Shown here: in pieces, positions 11,312 through 22,915 of the stretch
Layout of the letters: each line of letters starts with the position of its first letter
Numbering within the stretch: the stretch's first letter is position 1
From: Lucinisca nassula
Taxonomy: Eukaryota > Mollusca > Bivalvia > Lucinida > Lucinidae
Length of the DNA: 64,000 nucleotides
NCBI GenBank assembly: GCA_963580285.1
Contig: OY757026.1
Location: 60,885,396-60,949,395, forward strand
Direction of reading: 5' to 3'
Program-made: the position numbers and the translations under genes
Notes under the pieces: model-generated
Told to the model about the DNA's origin: nothing
Database searches by the model: none
The model's input: the letters and a program-made list of their open reading frames with translations, nothing else

Positions 11312-11689
11312 CATTACGAAAACACGCCCCTACAATTAACAATTATATTGAAAATTTTACCACCAAAAATGAACATTTTCAGATAGAAAATTACGGTAGT
11401 TTTAATATTCCTGCACAAAACTTAGATTGTGGTTACTCGTTAGAACTGCCTCTGTGAGGCGGTTCTAACAAGTACCCACAATCTATGATTTTGAGCAGAA
11501 ATAAGAAAAAAATAATTGTGGTTACTCGTTAGTACTGCCTCTCTGAGGCGGTTCTAAGGAGTACCAACAATCTATGTTTTTGAGCAGAAATAAGAAAAGA
11601 AAATAATGTATTCCCCTGTAAACCCCAGTTTTACCATATAAAATTGGGGCTTATTTCGGTCAAAAGTATATAAGTGCGTTCGTGTAATG
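11312..11689. mobile_element. M1a foldback MITE with doubled centre (intron 1)
   Basis: Ends ATTACGAAAACACGCCCCTA and an inverse ending GTGTAATGA. The GAGGCGGTTCTAA arm plus TGAGCAGAAATAAGAAAA occurs twice, at about 11455 and 11545. A separate short perfect hairpin lies at 11881-11922 (CCTGTTCTTA/TAAGAACAGG around CTTAATGAGTCTCATTAAG). Confidence 0.72.
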
Positions 11690-12120
11690 ATCTAGAGGGT
11701 ATCTCGTCCTTATTTTATTCTGCACAATTTACAACTTAAGTTGTTGTTGGGCTGGTGCTATAACGGCAGCAAGAATTCTCAATTTATACATCAAAACACT
11801 GAAGACTCGATATTATTTGCGAAACTCATTTCTTTTTATTGTGTAGCATTTATACAAATTCGGTTCTAAATAATATAAAGCCTGTTCTTAATGAGTCTCA
11901 TTAAGAAACACTTTAAGAACAGGCCTATCGGTATAACAGTTTACGTAATACATGTTTGTTTACCTTAGTCTATTTTGGCTTTATGTTTAATATAATACTC
12001 ACCGAAGAGTCAGAATCAGAATCAGAATTGTTACTGGTGACACGTCAAATGACATTCATACACCAGGACCTGTGATATGGGGAAGTTAGTCCCTAGCTCT
12101 AACCAAAGATGTAAACTTAG

Positions 12121-14523
12121 CTACACAATCCTCAGCATCTTCCGCCGTCGAAATAATAGAATCCGGAAGGGCATTCCAATTTCTAATGGTTCGGGGGAAG
12201 AACGAATATCCGTTCTTGCAGTAAGGGTCTGAAACGTCATTGAATGGTGCTTTCTACAGTGCCTAGCCGGGGGAACAAGGTCATCTGTTGGAATGCTCAC
12301 AGCACCCTTTAGACCTTTGTATAAGAGTATGAACCTACTGTCTCTTCTCCTTTTCTTGAGAGACTCCCATCTTAATTTTCCTACAATTCCAGTCATGCTC
12401 CCAGTTTCAAAGCAGTAATTTCCAGTTACAAATCTAGCAGCTCTATTCTGAACTTTTTCAATTTCTTCATTTAGGACCACTCCGCTTGGGTCCCAGATGC
12501 AACTACCATATTCCAAGATTGGGCGGACAAGTCCCCTGTATGCTGTCTCTTTCACATCCTGGGGACACTGATGAATATTTCGCCTCAGGAATCCAAGAGT
12601 TCTATTCGCCTTTGTACACATATTGCTAATGTGTGTATTCCATCTCAAATCGTGAGTGATTGTCACACCAAGGTATTTAATGGAATTCACATTTTCGAGG
12701 ACCGTTCCCTCTAAGGTGTAAGAAGCCTCAACTTTATTAGATCTCTTCCTTGTTATCTGCATAATATTGCATTTAACTGGCTGAAATCTCATGCCCCATT
12801 TTCGGGCCCAACATCCTAATCTATCTATGTCAGCCTGAAGTTTCAGTGAGTCATCTGTATCTCTAACTTCCCGGTAACAAACACAGTCATCTGCGAAAAG
12901 TCTTATTTCTGAGTCAATGTCAGTGGAAATATCTTTGATGTACAGGGAGAACAATAGAGGACCAAGAACAGTCCCTCGTGGGACTCCAGACAAAACTGGC
13001 GCCCATACTGAAGATTCACCATTAACAACAACACGCTGTTTTCTGTAGCAAAGGAAGGAATCTATCCATTTAAGAGTCTTCCCTCCAATTCCATAACCAA
13101 ATAATTTGGATTTAAGTAGTTCATGAGGAGGGGTGTCAAAAGCCTTCTCGAAGTCCAGAATAAATGTGTCCACCTGCCCCCCTTTGTCCAGGATTTTTGC
13201 CCAATCATTAATAACCGTGCTCAACTGAGTTTCGCAACTATGCCTTTTCCTAAATGCATGGTGTCTGTCTGACAAAAGTTTATGTTCATCCAAGTGGGCC
13301 ATGATGTTTGAGCAGACTATGTGTTCAAGCAATTTACATAGAACACAGGTCAGTGACACCGGACGATAATTACGAGCAAGAGCCCTGTCCCCTTTTTTGA
13401 AAAGTGGACAGATGTTCGCTAGGAGCCATTCTTTGGGAATTTCACCCGTATCGAGAGATTGTTGGAAAAGATGAGCAAAAACTGGACCTAACTCGTTTGC
13501 TAGTTCCTTCAGGACTCTAGGATGAAGCTCATCAGGCCCTAAAGCTTTAGAAGGGTTCAAGCCTTTGAGTAACTTGATCACTCCCGCCGAGGATACAACA
13601 ATATTTTCCATGAAAGGGGCCGATCTTCCAGTCAATGGAACCTCGTTGAACTCAGTTTTATTAAATGCATCATTGAATTGACCAACCAATTCCTCTGCCC
13701 TTTCAGAGTCCGATTCAGCGACCCCGTTCCCTCCTCTTTTATTAAGGGGAGGGATACCCTGCCTATCTTTCTTCTGGCTATTGATATATCTGTAGAAGTC
13801 TCTGGGATTTGCCTTTACATCCCCTACCAAGTTATTTACATACTGATCATGCTGATTTTTGATGTCATTTTTAATTTCTCGTCTCAAGTTTTCAAATTTT
13901 GCTCTGAGTTTACCACTTCCCAACTTTTTTGCCTTAGCATGAATCTTATTTCTCCTCCGAATTTTTCTTCTTATTTCTGGTGTGATCCAAGGAATTGAAG
14001 ATACAGACCTGCTAGTTTTGAAGGGGATATGATTTTCGGACGAAGCTTGAATGAAGGACTTTATCAAATCAAAGTTCTCCTGGATAGACCGAGCGTCAGA
14101 ATGACCATTAAAGTATTTATCTCTTGCGAATTTGAGGGCATCCTTCCTCATAGTTTCATAGTCACCCTTTTGATATAAGTACACCTTTCTACGAGGTTTC
14201 TTTATAGGTGGTAGTAAGATTTTCAAAAATCCAGAGACAATATCATGATCACTTAGTTTGTCCGGGAATTGAATATCCCCAAACTGTCCTGGCAAAGTTG
14301 TAAGAATCAAATCCAAAGTGTTTTTATCTCGAGTAGGGAAGTCAACAACCTGTTCCAAGCCATGATCATTCATGATGTCAACCAACACCTGTCCCTCTGA
14401 CGGACTCAGCATCGTGCCTTGTTTGCTGAGCCTATCTGGCCAAACAGTCTCTCTGAAGTTGAAGTCACCTAGGACATGTACTTCAGGAAGTTTTTTACCC
14501 TTATTCTGAGACTTACTACGCAA
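12121..14523 (-). pseudogene. LINE A endonuclease (C-terminal part) and reverse transcriptase
   Basis: An 800-codon uninterrupted reading. The first ~90 residues are the end of an APE-type endonuclease (VLGDFNFRE, DLILTT, LSDHDIV). After a basic linker (IRRKIRRRNK) comes the reverse transcriptase: LNPSKALGPDELHPRVL, YRPVSLTCVLCKLLE, DFEKAFDTPPHE, GVPRGTVLGPLLF and the catalytic box as FADD in LFADDC. The C-terminal region includes ILEYGSCIWDPSGVV. Compared with the fragment at 51259-51699, the last ~30 codons are in the wrong frame; a shift near 12210 replaces the PRTIR-NWNALPD ending with an unrelated one. The 5' end of the reading is set by a transposon junction, not a real start. Clade assignment (CR1/jockey group) is inferred from motifs only. 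Confidence 0.85.
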
Positions 14524-15424
14524 AGCCTTTTCAAAATTTTATAGACGCCATTCTGATTTAATTTCAAAATTCAATATTGGACTTAAATCTCTTCTGCAAC
14601 AAGGTCTATCGGAACCCGAATTTTATGGTGACTTAGTATTTAAATTCAGAAAAATATATAACCGCAATGACTTCAGTACCCAATTTCGTAAAATCATTCT
14701 TCGATATAAAAAGATTGGGTACAACATGGATATTATACGACAGACTGCATGCATGGTAGTTAACCCAATCACGGTTGGCAACTTTGCTTCCCTCTTTAAT
14801 TGCACGCCGGTGGGTCAGGCCTCAGATTCTATGACGGCTCCAACGTAAAGGCTTATTGAGAATTAGAGAGATCTAATTCAAGGTAATGTTGGTTGGTGCC
14901 TGATGCTCTGTCTCTGGTCGGGCTCATCGGAGTCTAACTGTTGGTTTTCTTTTGCTCCAGCATTTCAGTGGTTTCTTGCTGTCGAGTCCTCACCGTTGTC
15001 TCACCTCTGTGGTTCTTTGATTTTTGTGTTCACGGAGATGTTGCACTGATGAGTTAGGAGGCCTTCATGCGGACTGAACAAATTATTTGTCTAAATCGCG
15101 GCGGAAGTAAGGGCGAGGATTGTGGCCACGTAAAATCGATTTAAGCCCCCCAGTGGAAATCTTCCACTGACCGTTCCAAGGCGGCTCTTCTGTGGCGATT
15201 TAATTTATGTTGTTGTTTGTTACTTACTGTGTGTATCACTTGTGTCTTTTAGTTTCGGATGACCATATGGCCATTTTGTGGGAAAGTAACTGTCCTTATG
15301 GCCTTCTTTTGTTTAGGTTTCCATTATGGTCTGGTCACTTAATGTTTGTATTTCTTTCCCTTTGGTGTCTTTTATGGGTGGAGTAAGTTAATTGTATCAA
15401 TTCCTGATCTTTGTTTTACTTCTA
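14517..15424 (+). mobile_element. Penelope-like element, 5'-truncated copy P1, inserted in LINE A
   Basis: Near-identical in inverted orientation to 52874-53800 and in direct orientation to 48010-48600 and 52064-52738. It starts within the C-terminal coding region (the reading FSKFYRRHSD in other copies) and includes the MAVNPITVGNFASLFNC stretch at about 14745-14800. It then has a ~600-bp 3' UTR ending in CCTGATCTTTGTTTTACTT. It is in + orientation while its LINE host is in -. Flanks share only ACT, so a target duplication is at most about 3 bp. Confidence 0.8.
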
Positions 15425-15826
15425 CTTTTAATGCGATCAAGCTGATCTTTAAATAACAGGAAGTTTTTGACAGTGTCGTTTGGTGGTCGATACCAACTTG
15501 CAATAAAAGTGGGAAGTTTTGTTTGCAAAAACCTTAACCCAAACAGATTCTGAATCGTTTTCCAGTTCCATGAATGGCATATGAGAGATATCACTATGAA
15601 CGAGCAACATCACCCCGTCGCCATGAGTGTTTCTATCTTTTCTGTAGACACTGTAGTCTTGGGAGCTTACACCATGGTAGCTCACATCATTGCAGCTCCA
15701 GTAGTCTGCCGTTGTTGTTAATGTTTTAACGCCGCTTAAACCTAAAATATCTCTGCGTATGATTGGCAAACGCCAAACGTCGATTAAAGGCTTTGGTATG
15801 CGGAACGTGTTTAATTTCACCAACAT
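15425..15826 (-). pseudogene. LINE A endonuclease, N-terminal part, frameshifted
   Basis: Two overlapping - strand readings (15449-15826 and 15397-15594) together show an APE-type endonuclease. The first has DYSVYRKDRNTHGDGVMLLV and ESVWVKVFANKTSHF; the second picks up with FIASWYRPPNDTVKNFLLF and DQLDRIKS. A frameshift lies where they cross, near 15505. The text DRIKS then stops at the Penelope-like insertion, and S-K-S-Q-N-K-G-K-K resumes on its far side at about 14516. This is a dead copy. Confidence 0.8.
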
Positions 15827-15837
15827 TAATTCTAAAT

Positions 15838-16149
15838 ATTCTAACGAGTACCCACAACCTTTGCCTCGGAGCCGAATTAAGAAATATAATGTACACCCTA
15901 GTAAACGCTAGTTTTCTCTCCATTAACCCATTTTGTACCGGAAACTCCGAAATGGGTAGTTCGCAAACAGTGCAGGCCCAGATCAGACGCCGCAGAACGC
16001 GGCGTCTGATCAGGGCCTACACTGTTTGCAAAATGTTGAGCTATTTTCCGAATAGTTTTTTAAGAAAACACAAGCTGACACCCCTAAATTTTGAAATGGA
16101 TTCCTGTTTTATATAAGGAGGAATATTCCATTTGGTACAAAAGGGTTAA
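15838..16149. mobile_element. M1 fragment and a second TTAA-flanked MITE
   Basis: 15838-15922 is an M1b arm (TTCTAACGAGTACCCACAAC). 15923-16149 is a different element: TTAACCCATTTTGTACC at the left and GGTACAAAAGGGTTAA at the right, with an internal palindrome GATCAGACGCCGC/GCGGCGTCTGATC near 15980-16010. It ends about 68 bp before exon 2. Confidence 0.65.
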
Positions 16150-16216
16150 GTGGGGCTTATCATTTACACGGGTACACATAGTGTGATTGTATTACTTTCT
16201 TTGGTTATGATTTCAG

Positions 16217-16397
16217 AATCCCGAGGAGGATAAATGGATTTGGGATTATTACAATTCGCTTCAGTATACATTGTATGAGACGGGCTACCCGGAAACTATT
16301 GACCGAACATGTGTTCCGAGAGTTGATAGTGACCGAGAAGGGACATCTGTAACCATATTATCCTCTCCTGTAGAGTGCATGGCTATTCTGCTTGAAG
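16217..16397 (+). CDS. CARNS1: CARNS1-like exon 2
   Basis: Acceptor gatttcag ends at 16216 and donor gtaagt starts at 16398. The exon enters in phase 0 and leaves in phase 1. It encodes residues 72-131 plus one base, starting NPEEDKWIWDYYNSLQYTL and ending VECMAILLEG. The stretch TILSSPVECMAILLEG leads directly into the GGRQSPGN motif of the next exon, which is the N-terminal signature shared with CARNS1. Tryptophan-rich and hydrophobic, it looks like part of the globular N-terminal domain. The next intron is only 630 bp and carries a SINE-like repeat and T-rich tract. Confidence 0.85.
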
Positions 16398-16679
16398 GTA
16401 AGTTGTAGTGTTATATATTAAGGGACACGTAACCACTTTCGGGAGAGGCATCTCAGCCATTAGGGTTGATCTTTAAACAAAGTATACTTTATGGATAGAA
16501 AATATGAGTCAGTTTTATTCAGAGATACCGTTTTACAGAATGTGAAAAGCTCTTTAGTTCTAGTCAGAGTCCATTATATGTTTCAGTAAGAGCATTATTC
16601 CAGAATCAATGGGACACAGCGATATATTCGTACGTGAAAGTACGTTTTCATACTAATAATTTTGTATGACAACTACATT

Positions 16680-16910
16680 TTTAATAATAATAATAATAAT
16701 AATAATCGACCTTATTTATAAAGGGTAACATATTTAGTACCAGTACTAATCTTCCTTGTGGCACTCTGTTCCTGGAAAGAAACCAGTACTAAGCAATGTG
16801 GATAAAGTTTCTTGCTCAAGTAAACAACACGTGGCGCTTGCGATGATCGAACCGGCTACCTCTCGATCTCAAATCCGATGCTTTACAACTGCACCACAGC
16901 GCTCCACCAA
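16680..16910 (-). mobile_element. tRNA-derived SINE-like repeat with TAA tail
   Basis: Read in reverse, it opens with a tRNA-like head (GGTGGAGCGCTGTGGTGCAG; B-box-like GGTTCGATCATCGC). It ends in an ATT/TAA microsatellite at 16680-16706. A long T-rich tract follows at 16970-17020, which doubles as the polypyrimidine tract of exon 3. Confidence 0.6.
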
Positions 16911-17027
16911 CAATCATTGCATGATACAATTTCCTTTTTAACTTAATCCTAAATATATTCATAAACATTTTTTTTGTTGTTTTTGCTGTTTTTTTTTTTG
17001 TGTGTTTTTTTTTTTTTTTCATTGTAG

Positions 17028-17266
17028 GAGGCCGTCAGTCTCCTGGGAATTTTCTCCTTATTCTTTCAACAACATGGATCTCAAAGCTCCCTTCCGCATC
17101 GTACCCTGACCTATACACCCTGTACGTACATAAAGCTATCACATTTCATCGTGGCGGACAATCTTATATTGAAGAATATGATCCACCAAGAAAGACAACC
17201 TACCTACTGAATTACTTCACGGGGCCGGTCACCAGCGGTCAGCGAATAGATGGAGAACTCATTGAG
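17028..17266 (+). CDS. CARNS1: CARNS1-like exon 3
   Basis: The acceptor is a long T-rich tract ending in cattgtag at 17027, and the donor is gtatgt at 17267. Phase 1 in, phase 0 out. Residues 132-211 include GGRQSPGNFLLILSTTW, then VHKAITFHRGGQ and DPPRKTTYLLNYFTG. These match vertebrate CARNS1 segments (LLCLSPAWL, SKAVSFHPGG, PPRRATYFL as I recall them), and this is the clearest family identifier in the 5' part of the gene. It corresponds to the pre-ATP-grasp region of the N-terminal half. Confidence 0.92.
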
Positions 17267-20200
17267 GTATGTTTTAGACAATTTGTGATTTGGAATTTAA
17301 TGATCCTGTCAACACTATTAATGTCATGTCTAGTCGGTCATTTGAACTTATCACACATTTCCTAGTCAGAGTCAGTCCTTCTAAAAGTTTCACAAGTAAA
17401 ATGAATATTCTTAAGCCGGAAACAGACGACAAGAATTCTTATACTAACGGGAGGGTGAGAAAGACTATTGAAATGTTCAAGGATCAGCCGCCAAGCCAGG
17501 TTTGGTGGGTGTGCTCAGTAGGGTCGCCTCATCGATTCGATTCTAATGAGTACACGCAACATACCTTGACCAAATAGAAGGATGGAAATATGTCCAAAAA
17601 ATATCCCAATTATACCGTCTCAATGATTAACCCTCAGAGTCTAGAACTGCCCCTCCTTAGAACAAATTTTATAATGCCAGCGTTCAAGCCATTGAAATTT
17701 GACTTGGTCTATACAGTGCATCATGTTCTGCGTTCGATCCCGTCTCTATGTAAGATAAATAAACTTTAACACATAACTGCAATGGTTCATTGAGTCCGTT
17801 TCGGTGTCTTTGAGTATGAGATAGCATTGTCATGCACGCCCGACCAATTTTATGCTAATTTGGTACAGCATATATCCTCTAGACTGTTACTAAACTTTGA
17901 CTTGTAAAAATGGTCGTGGCAGAATAATTACATGAATTGTTATGATAGTATCGCTGTGGTTAAAGTTCGTGTTCTTATCAAACTTCAATAGCTCGAAGAG
18001 TCTGAAACTATGGAAATTTAGCCTGCACAGCCATTGAGTGTTAATCAGTTTGTCAGACCAGGAGCTATGATAGTAAATATTTTCGTACTTTCGATATTCT
18101 GATCTTCTACGTAATAAAGTATTTTGTTTTGCTCATCAGAATCGGCTCTATAAAAGAAAGAATTATCCTAAATTATCATATGACGTCGCTTTTGAGAATG
18201 CAATAACACAATATGAGCCGCAACGTTGGAAAAGGGCTATTCGGACAGTCTTAGGCCAATGTCAGGAAACGGTGAAAAAGTGAAAAAAAAAGATTACTTG
18301 AGCATTTTTCAAATAATCTTGACTTTTCAAGTTTGGTTTTATCCTTTGGCGAAAAAATATTCAAAACCATGAAGACATCCTTTTCACGTGGTTAATTGGC
18401 AGTCACGTGACACTACCCTATATTTTCATTTGCATATTGCTATTATTTTGCAGTCACCAAAGCAACCGCAAAATCACGCGCAAAACAAACGCGTGCATTT
18501 GATTTCTCGTTAGGGTGGAACCATATTTTCTATTCACGCAATACATAATTTGAAGCCAGCTGTTAGTATTTTCAACACTTGGTAAGCTTTGAAGACTGTA
18601 CTTCACTTTAACGCCATAATTCTCGAAATCGACGTCAATAAGGTTAATAACTTGCTTAAAATACGGATAATCTTAGAAAAAAATATATAATATTTTGTGC
18701 TTAAAAAAACGGATATTTCTGGAAACCGAAATATAGCATACCCATGCAATTTGTCCGAAGGGACGTTTCTTGCGTCAAGGCCCATATACTACATGCATTA
18801 CAGAGAAATGCTATGATTTCTGCCAGACATAAACTTGGTTTTTTTATTTTTTGCTGAGAAGAAATATATCCTCTTAGCCGGGGAAATAAATCTTTTAGCG
18901 GGAACTACTTTTAGTGCAAGAGACAGAATACCGCTTTTGCAGTCGAATCGTTATATTCAAACGCTGGAAAGTTTCAGTCACGCCGACGTTATTTATGACG
19001 TCATCGCACTGGCGTTGGAAGATCTCAGCAGACGTCCTGAATGCGTGACATGTGAGTCTGATGCAACGTTGAAATAAAGATAACACGACCGTTGACAAGG
19101 ATGTACTTTTTGCTTTCTTTAGTCTCACGTTTTAGTTGTTTTATCACTGAAACACTATCTTCTAGTTTTATTCAAAGCTATAGAAAGCGCTTTCAAAATT
19201 GCGACAATCCAGGTTTTCTTCCAGCCAGCTTCTGTAACACTACGCTGATTGAATCGTTAATATGAGCTGTAAACAGTCAACAGTACCGAAATTCAGAAAC
19301 GTCTATTGAAGTGCATGTAATATACAGAGTATTCATTTTTCCTATTTGAGTAGGGTTTATAAATATGGAATTTATAAACCTTCGCACTTATTTCTATTTC
19401 AAATTGGAGAAAAAATAAACTCTGTGTATTACATACTTAGCGAAAAAAATATCACGACTTCTCAATTAATTAAAAATGATAATCACATCTGGCCTAGGAA
19501 GATTTATTTCCTGTAAGGAAATATTTCCCTGTAGCCAGTCCTTATTTTCCAATGCAATAGTTATATTTATACGCCAGAAAGTTTCATTCACGTCGACGCG
19601 TTGCTCTTGACGTGACGTCAACAACTTTCAGAATGTATGACGTTAAACTCGGAAGCAACGTTGAATTAAAAGTTATAGGAATATTACCACTGAATGAGGC
19701 GTACGTTTGGTTACTATACTCTCGCACTTTTCATTGTTTTATCACAATAATAATTTTAGTTCTTCTATTTTGTATTCGGGTCAAACGAAAACGCTTTCAA
19801 GTTTTTATTTTAGTCTGCTCATGTGTCACTGCGCCCACAATCATTTGCATGAGTGAACTGTAGTAAGAATAGGACGTGGAAAAATCAGCTCCATCAAAAT
19901 GCGTGTAATATGCAGTTTATTGAATCAGCCCATTTTAAATTACAGAGAAACCACTCATTTCTTTATCGGATCTTCAACCTCCCTGGGTTTATAAATCCCA
20001 AAATTAAAATGGGCTGAATAACAAGATGTGTTTGTGAAGCACAAACATGTCCCCGTGAATAGTCATTTTTTTAAGTTAGTCACAGTTCAAGGTCAAGGTC
20101 AAAGGTCAAGATTTTATGTTTGATTGGGAAGCCCTTGACACAAGGAACTAACATGCCCAATATGAAGGCTCTATCTTAAACGGTTCAAAAGTTATGAGCA

Positions 20201-20794
20201 CTAAAAATTCTTTAAAGTAAAATTCTGTAAACCCCAGTTTTACTGTATAAAAGTGGGGTTCAAGGGGGTCCAAATTATATAGGCGTGTTTTCGTGATGCC
20301 TGGATAAAGACTCAACCACGAATTCGAAACAGCAATGGTTTTGCGGTATTCGAGTTATGGACGTCAAATTGAAAGTGTTTTTCCACGTTTTACAGACACT
20401 CAAATATATATAGAACTAATCATGATATGACCCTGCAACTACCTTCTAAGAATCAATTATTTTCTTTTATCATATGACGTCGTTGATAAGCAGTGGATAA
20501 CGTCGTGTAATAAAAATCATATGACCACACGTGTAATAACACTTTGGCGGGATTAAGTAACGTCATGACGACGTCCATGTCAACAATGCAGTTTTTGTGG
20601 AAAAATTGTCAAATTCAGAGGCGATAAAATCCAATTTAAAGTAGTCATATGATAAACAGAATCTTACACTCGTGGTCATTTCATATGACATTTATGAAAC
20701 TCGCCGAAGGCTCGTTTCATAAATTTCATATGAAATGACCACGAGTGTAAGATCCTCTATATATAAAACTTAACATGTTTCTGTTGACCTTTAG
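17267..20794. other. Intron between exons 3 and 4: mostly unassigned, some repeats
   Basis: Recognised: an M1-type arm fragment at about 17530-17560; CATATGACGTCGC of R4 type at 18178; a ~300-bp repeat present twice in diverged form (18940-19160 and 19550-19870, sharing CAGAAAGTTTCA and GACGTCA); an inverted repeat around 19310-19435; half an M1a MITE at 20219-20300; an R4-like repeat at 20470-20760 with arms TTTCATATGACATTTATGAA. The rest shows nothing I can name. No convincing coding sequence. Confidence 0.5.
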
Positions 20795-21061
20795 GAAGAT
20801 CTTGACTGTCCTATGAGCAGCTCCATGAAACTTGCTAGCCTGGCAGACGACAAGGTATTCACGCGGTGTCTAATGGCTGACGTCAACATGGCCTTCCCAG
20901 TCACCTTGGCGTTCATGTACAAATCAGATCGACTGCTGCAGAGCAACAATCCGGATATTAGAATAATCCACCTGGAGAAGAATGTCGGACTGGGGAATCT
21001 GATAAGGGAGGAAGTGAAAGAATATTCTGAGAAACTTTCGGGCTATGGCGGCGTTGCTAAG
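20795..21061 (+). CDS. CARNS1: CARNS1-like exon 4
   Basis: Acceptor gacctttag ends at 20794, donor gtaacc begins at 21062, and the exon is phase 0 on both sides (89 codons, residues 212-300). It opens EDLDCPMSSSMKLASLADDK. It carries FTRCLMADVNMAFPVTLAF, which aligns with the TRRLLAQ...VPATLAF segment of CARNS1, where the ATP-grasp N-subdomain begins. It then has IREEVKEY, matching the VKEEVEAF helix of the vertebrate protein. The donor is a weaker consensus (gtaacc) than its neighbours but preserves frame exactly. Confidence 0.9.
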
Positions 21062-21967
21062 GTAACCATCGTGACCAATGCCCAATTTGCATATAGATGC
21101 ACGTAGATTACTTTTAATTCTATGGTTGCCTTGTTGTTCATTGCTTATACCTGAAAATGTAGTGGAACAATAAAAATATGTTTTTAAATTCTTTGCATGC
21201 TGGATTATATTGCATGTTGCTTTTTCATCTTTGAATTTTAGCTCACCAGAGCCGAAGGCTCCCTGGAAGCTTATATATAGGCAGTTGTCCGTCGTCATCG
21301 TTGGCGGCGGAGTCGGCGTCGCCGTCGTCGTCTGACGTATGTCTTGTGATGTCAACACTTTCAACGACATCTCCTCTGACGCTACTGGGCGAATTGGGCC
21401 CAAATTTTATCTGTAACATCCTTGGGCTGAGGGATTGAAAGTTTGTGTTTTTTACGATATATGGCTTTTTAGTTTGGTTGCTATGGTAACTCATGTTTTC
21501 CAAAGACTTATAATTGAAAAAAATGGCAATGACTGCCAGTCATTGCAGATATTTTGACAAAACTTTAAAGAAATGTTTTTTGAGTAACATTCCCTCAGCC
21601 ATATGCTTTTATGCTATCCCTGGGATCCCATCGGTCGTGCCGGGCCAAATGCCATACATCTCAGAAACTACTCAGATCCCCACCCCTAAACCATATATAT
21701 TCTTGTTCCTTACGATAAGACACATTCAGTGACAGCAACCTGAGGGACTCCAGGAATGTGACGAGGCCATGCCCCACCCTTCCACTTCATAAAAGACCCA
21801 CTATCTCATAAACCTTACAGATCCCCACCCCTAAACCATATATATTATTGTTCCTTATGATAAGACACATTCAGTGGCACCAATCTAGGGGTCATCCGGG
21901 GGGCGCCGGGGCCATGCCCCATCAATCGACTTCACAAGGCCATATATCTGAGAAACTGTTCAGTCTG

Positions 21968-22145
21968 TGTGTTTGCGTTTTACGTGCCACCAACAGCTAA
22001 GGTCATACGGAGACGAGACCTCGCTTTAAAGACTCATCCAAAATTCTGGACAAGCCAGGGATCGTGGGACAAGCCAGGGATCGAACCCACGATCCCTGGT
22101 TTATGAAGGGCGAGTAGCTTATCCACAACAACACGGAGGCTTCTA
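21968..22145 (-). mobile_element. tRNA-derived SINE (family tC) inside H2
   Basis: In reverse, a tRNA-like head (CCTCCGTGTTGTTGTGGATA... GGTTCGATCCC) and a body ending GTAAAACGCAAACACACA. It includes a short tandem duplication (GACAAGCCAGGGATCG twice). Other copies: 25388-25800 and 43152-43320. Confidence 0.65.
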
Positions 22146-22195
22146 AGAAACTGTTCAGAGCCCCTCCCCTAAACCATATACATGTATATTCATTA

Positions 22196-22915
22196 ATACC
22201 GCAATCGGGAATTCTAATAACCTAATAAAGGGGGTCGAATAACTGCACGCTATAATCGGTAGTGACCTTTAATACCTTCTACTGACCTATAATACGTCTA
22301 TTGACCGTTTATACACCGGACCTACTTTTCAGGTCCCTAATTTACAAGTTTAAACAAAATCATGCAGCATTTATACACGTGAAAACAACGAAACTGCAAG
22401 TTAAAATCTTTACAATATTTATTTAAATAGATTTTCAGAAATTTCAGCTAAATATTTGCCTTCCCGGCCTTTCCTGGTTTGAATGGCACGTTGGAATAAC
22501 TGCGCACTGCTACTGCGGTTGCGTTTCAACCTCGAAAATAATTTCTAAAGCTAAAAGAAACTATTTATTTGCAGATTTTCATACAGAATGTAAAGCGCTG
22601 AGAAACTTTATTTCGAGCGTCCATGTTGTTTCCTGCGTCTCTGTTGCGTGGCGACGTCAGAAACTTTGCACTCGTTGACGTCGCCTTATACTACGTGTGC
22701 GCGCCATGCCACTGAATGTCATTTAACATGCAACATTGTCTGCCGTCTATTTTTCTTAAACTTGATAAATTATTGCAAAACCCCTTGATTGTTTATAATT
22801 GCGGTATAAACTAAATACATGATTAGTGTCTTCAATAATAAAATATAATCGGTTCGCTGAAGCTCGACCCTATCAAATTGTCTGAGGCTCACCGATTATA
22901 TTTTATTATTAAAGG
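22196..22915. other. Unassigned block inside H2
   Basis: About 720 bp that does not belong to the H2 satellite. It ends in an inverted repeat with arms AATAATAAAATATAATCGG (about 22837) and its inverse (about 22890). Left edge around TAATACCGCAATCGGGAATT. No coding sequence. Probably another inserted element of unknown class. Confidence 0.4.

Larger units (their letters stand above)
12003..15835 (-). mobile_element. LINE A: jockey/CR1-type non-LTR retrotransposon, interrupted by a Penelope-like element
   Basis: Endonuclease sequence at 15425-15826 and endonuclease plus reverse transcriptase at 12121-14523 are parts of one element on the - strand. They are separated by the Penelope-like insert at 14517-15424. 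The 3' end has a short UTR and a tail of about three TTCTGA repeats at 12010-12030. A second copy at 51183-51770 has the same UTR but almost no tail. The 5' end, near 15835, has no visible ORF1 and abuts a piece of the M1 foldback MITE. It lies antisense in CARNS1-like intron 1. Confidence 0.85.

Noticed and set aside
15040..15110. Hammerhead-ribozyme-like CTGATGA in the Penelope-like 3' UTR (also at 49823, 52346 and in reverse at 53280)
   Set aside because: Penelope-like elements can carry hammerheads, but after CTGATGA no clear stem II closes to a GAAA, and the flanks needed for stem I (before CTGATGA and after the GTC) are not complementary.
20813..21106. Independent short gene on + starting at the ATG 20813
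   Set aside because: It is CARNS1-like exon 4; the true exon starts at the acceptor at 20795 and ends at the donor before 21062.
20924..21403. 159-codon - strand reading opposite exon 4
   Set aside because: Shadow of exon 4 and of the H2 5' end; low complexity (TTTATPTPPPTMTTD) and no family resemblance.
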